Part shown: positions 4,685 to 6,006 of the stretch, piece by piece
How positions within the stretch are numbered: position 1 is the first letter of the stretch
Layout: each line of letters opens with the position of its first letter
Source of the DNA: an uncultured Flammeovirgaceae bacterium
GTDB lineage: Bacteria; Bacteroidota; Bacteroidia; Cytophagales; Cyclobacteriaceae
DNA length: 6,006 nt
NCBI GenBank assembly: GCA_937138955.1
Contig: CAKZPJ010000871.1
Location: 1 to 6,006 of the forward strand
Direction of reading: 5' to 3'
The notes under the pieces: model-generated
Seen by the model: only the letters and a program-made list of their open reading frames with translations
The model's database searches: none
Told to the model about the DNA's origin: nothing
Program-made: the position numbers and the translations under genes

Positions 4685-6006
4685 TTGAAAAACTATCAAT
4701 CCTACTATCTCTTCCTGTTTCTATTTGTAGCTTGCACTACCCCTCAATTAGAAAGTGAAGACTCTCCCAACTTAATAGAGGTTGCCTTGCAAGAAGGCAC
4801 TAATCTAGCCGTCGCTTTATCCCCCGACAAGCAAACACTGGCTACCGACTTACAGGGAACGATCTGGCTGATTCCCGTTGATGGGGGAGAAGCTCAACCG
4901 ATTACTGACCCGCTCGGCGATTGCCACGAACCAGCTTGGTCACCCGACGGACAGCAACTGGCTTTTCATTCGTACCGAGACGGAAACTATCATATCTGGA
5001 CAATTAATCGCGACGGAACCCAACTTCAGCAGTTGACCGAAGGACGTTACGACCACCGTGAACCTCACTGGTCGCCCAATGGTGAGCACATTGTTTTTTC
5101 TTCTGACCGCAATGGCAACTACGACTTATGGGAAATGACCTTAGCGAATGGTGAGATAACGGATCTTACCCAAAATACTGCTAATGAGTATCACCCGGCC
5201 TATTCACCCGACGGTTCCCAAGTAGCTTATGTATCCGAACAAAACGATGGTCGGGGTATCTATACTTTTGATCGGGCAACGAATGCGGCTGAGCAGATAA
5301 TAGCATCTGATGCCAAACTAGCCTCCCCAGCGTGGAGTCCTGATCAGCAGAAAATTACTTTCCTTCAATATAGCGACGGAACGAGCAGATTAGCCGTCGC
5401 CTTTCCAGCTTCGGGCGATTCGGCGCAGGTGCTCAGTGTGGATGAAGATGTTTTTCCGTTTCGAGCCGCCTGGCAATCGGACAGCAGCTTTTTCTATACT
5501 AGCGACGGCAAAATCAAGCAGCGAGTTTTAGGAGAGGAAGGGGCTAATACTATTTCCTTTGAAGCAACCGTAGCCTTAGAACGCTCGCCGTATACCCGAA
5601 AAACTTACGATTTTGATAATACTGAAGCTCAACCCGCTTTGGGTATGATGAATCCGGTAGTCTCTCCCGACGGACAATCCGTAGCCTTTGCTGCTCTAGG
5701 AAATATCTGGATTCAGTCCATCAATGGAGGTAGCATTCAGTCCGTTACTGACGATTCATTCGTTGATATTGACCCCGCTTGGTCGCCCGATGGAAGCCGA
5801 TTAGCCTTTGTATCAGACCGGGACGGGCACATGAACCTGTGGATGAAGGATTTGAACACGGAGGAAGAATCACAGCTAACTGATTTAGATCAGGCAGTAG
5901 GTTTCCCTATCTGGTCACCCGATGGCAAGCGTATTGCGTTTTACACCCGCGATACTCGCAATGTTTGGGGAAGGGGGCAACTGCACTTGCTCACGGTAGC
6001 CACTAG
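4685..6006 (+). CDS. TolB/PD40 beta-propeller lipoprotein, probable N-terminal part of an amidohydrolase-family protein (3' truncated)
   Basis: The frame runs from a TTG at 4685 off the window end, giving 440 residues. TAA at 4664-4666 in frame and no ATG between fix TTG as the start. It gives MKNYQSYYLFLFLFVACTT, a lipoprotein signal with lipobox FVAC and Cys17. After it come at least eight propeller motifs of the type WSPDGxxLAFxSxRDGNxxIW, at about residues 47, 84, 128, 173, 216, 326, 365 and 409. They are PD40/TolB-like blades. Residues about 290-345 (ATVALERSPYTRKTYDFD, then GMMNPVVSPDG and FAALGNIWI) match the linker between propeller halves in large Bacteroidota amidohydrolase-family proteins that carry a TolB propeller before a metal-dependent hydrolase domain. 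That assignment is from family knowledge; the hydrolase domain is not in view. The protein is expected on an outer or inner membrane face in the envelope. No Shine-Dalgarno site is visible. Confidence 0.8.
   Translation, partial: MKNYQSYYLFLFLFVACTTPQLESEDSPNLIEVALQEGTNLAVALSPDKQTLATDLQGTIWLIPVDGGEAQPITDPLGDCHEPAWSPDGQQLAFHSYRDGNYHIWTINRDGTQLQQLTEGRYDHREPHWSPNGEHIVFSSDRNGNYDLWEMTLANGEITDLTQNTANEYHPAYSPDGSQVAYVSEQNDGRGIYTFDRATNAAEQIIASDAKLASPAWSPDQQKITFLQYSDGTSRLAVAFPASGDSAQVLSVDEDVFPFRAAWQSDSSFFYTSDGKIKQRVLGEEGANTISFEATVALERSPYTRKTYDFDNTEAQPALGMMNPVVSPDGQSVAFAALGNIWIQSINGGSIQSVTDDSFVDIDPAWSPDGSRLAFVSDRDGHMNLWMKDLNTEEESQLTDLDQAVGFPIWSPDGKRIAFYTRDTRNVWGRGQLHLLTVAT

Overview
The window looks like chromosomal DNA from a member of the Bacteroidota, most likely a free-living aerobic Cytophagales-type bacterium. 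The evidence is a type A T9SS C-terminal sorting domain on the first protein, mostly weak or absent Shine-Dalgarno sites, a TAnnTTTG -7 type promoter box, and proteins with a typical Bacteroidota look (LON-domain protein, small class I cytochrome c, TolB-propeller lipoprotein). The genus is not determined. I see no mobile element, CRISPR array, tRNA or rRNA.

Layout. Positions 1-408 hold the 3' end of a secreted protein, probably an alpha-amylase-family glycoside hydrolase, ending in a T9SS sorting domain. It converges, with an 11-base gap, on a LON substrate-binding-domain protein (420-1049, minus). Upstream of that lies a class V aminotransferase-fold PLP enzyme (1243-2415, minus). The 193-base gap between these two minus-strand genes holds a plus-strand arrangement that neither gene explains: a sigma-54-like -24/-12 element, a small hairpin, and a strong hairpin plus T-run terminator. 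Together they outline an unannotated small RNA of about 77 nt.

A divergent promoter region (2416-2562) with a 25-base interrupted dyad separates the aminotransferase from a MobA/MocA-like nucleotidyltransferase (2563-3150, plus). Next come a class I cytochrome c (3266-3706, plus) and a 74-residue two-helix membrane protein (3739-3963, plus), probably co-transcribed. A bidirectional terminator (3984-4014) separates them from a convergent Spy/CpxP-like periplasmic protein (4037-4459, minus). The last gene (4685 to the window end, plus) is a lipoprotein with a TTG start and many TolB/PD40 propeller motifs, probably the N-terminal part of a large amidohydrolase-family protein whose catalytic domain lies beyond the window.

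The genes do not form one pathway. The area reads as a housekeeping and envelope mix with several short transcription units. No gene-free stretch exceeds 300 bases; the longest is 4460-4684 (225 bases), which holds only the leader of the Spy-like gene and the upstream region of the lipoprotein gene. The most interesting item is the candidate small RNA at 1139-1242.
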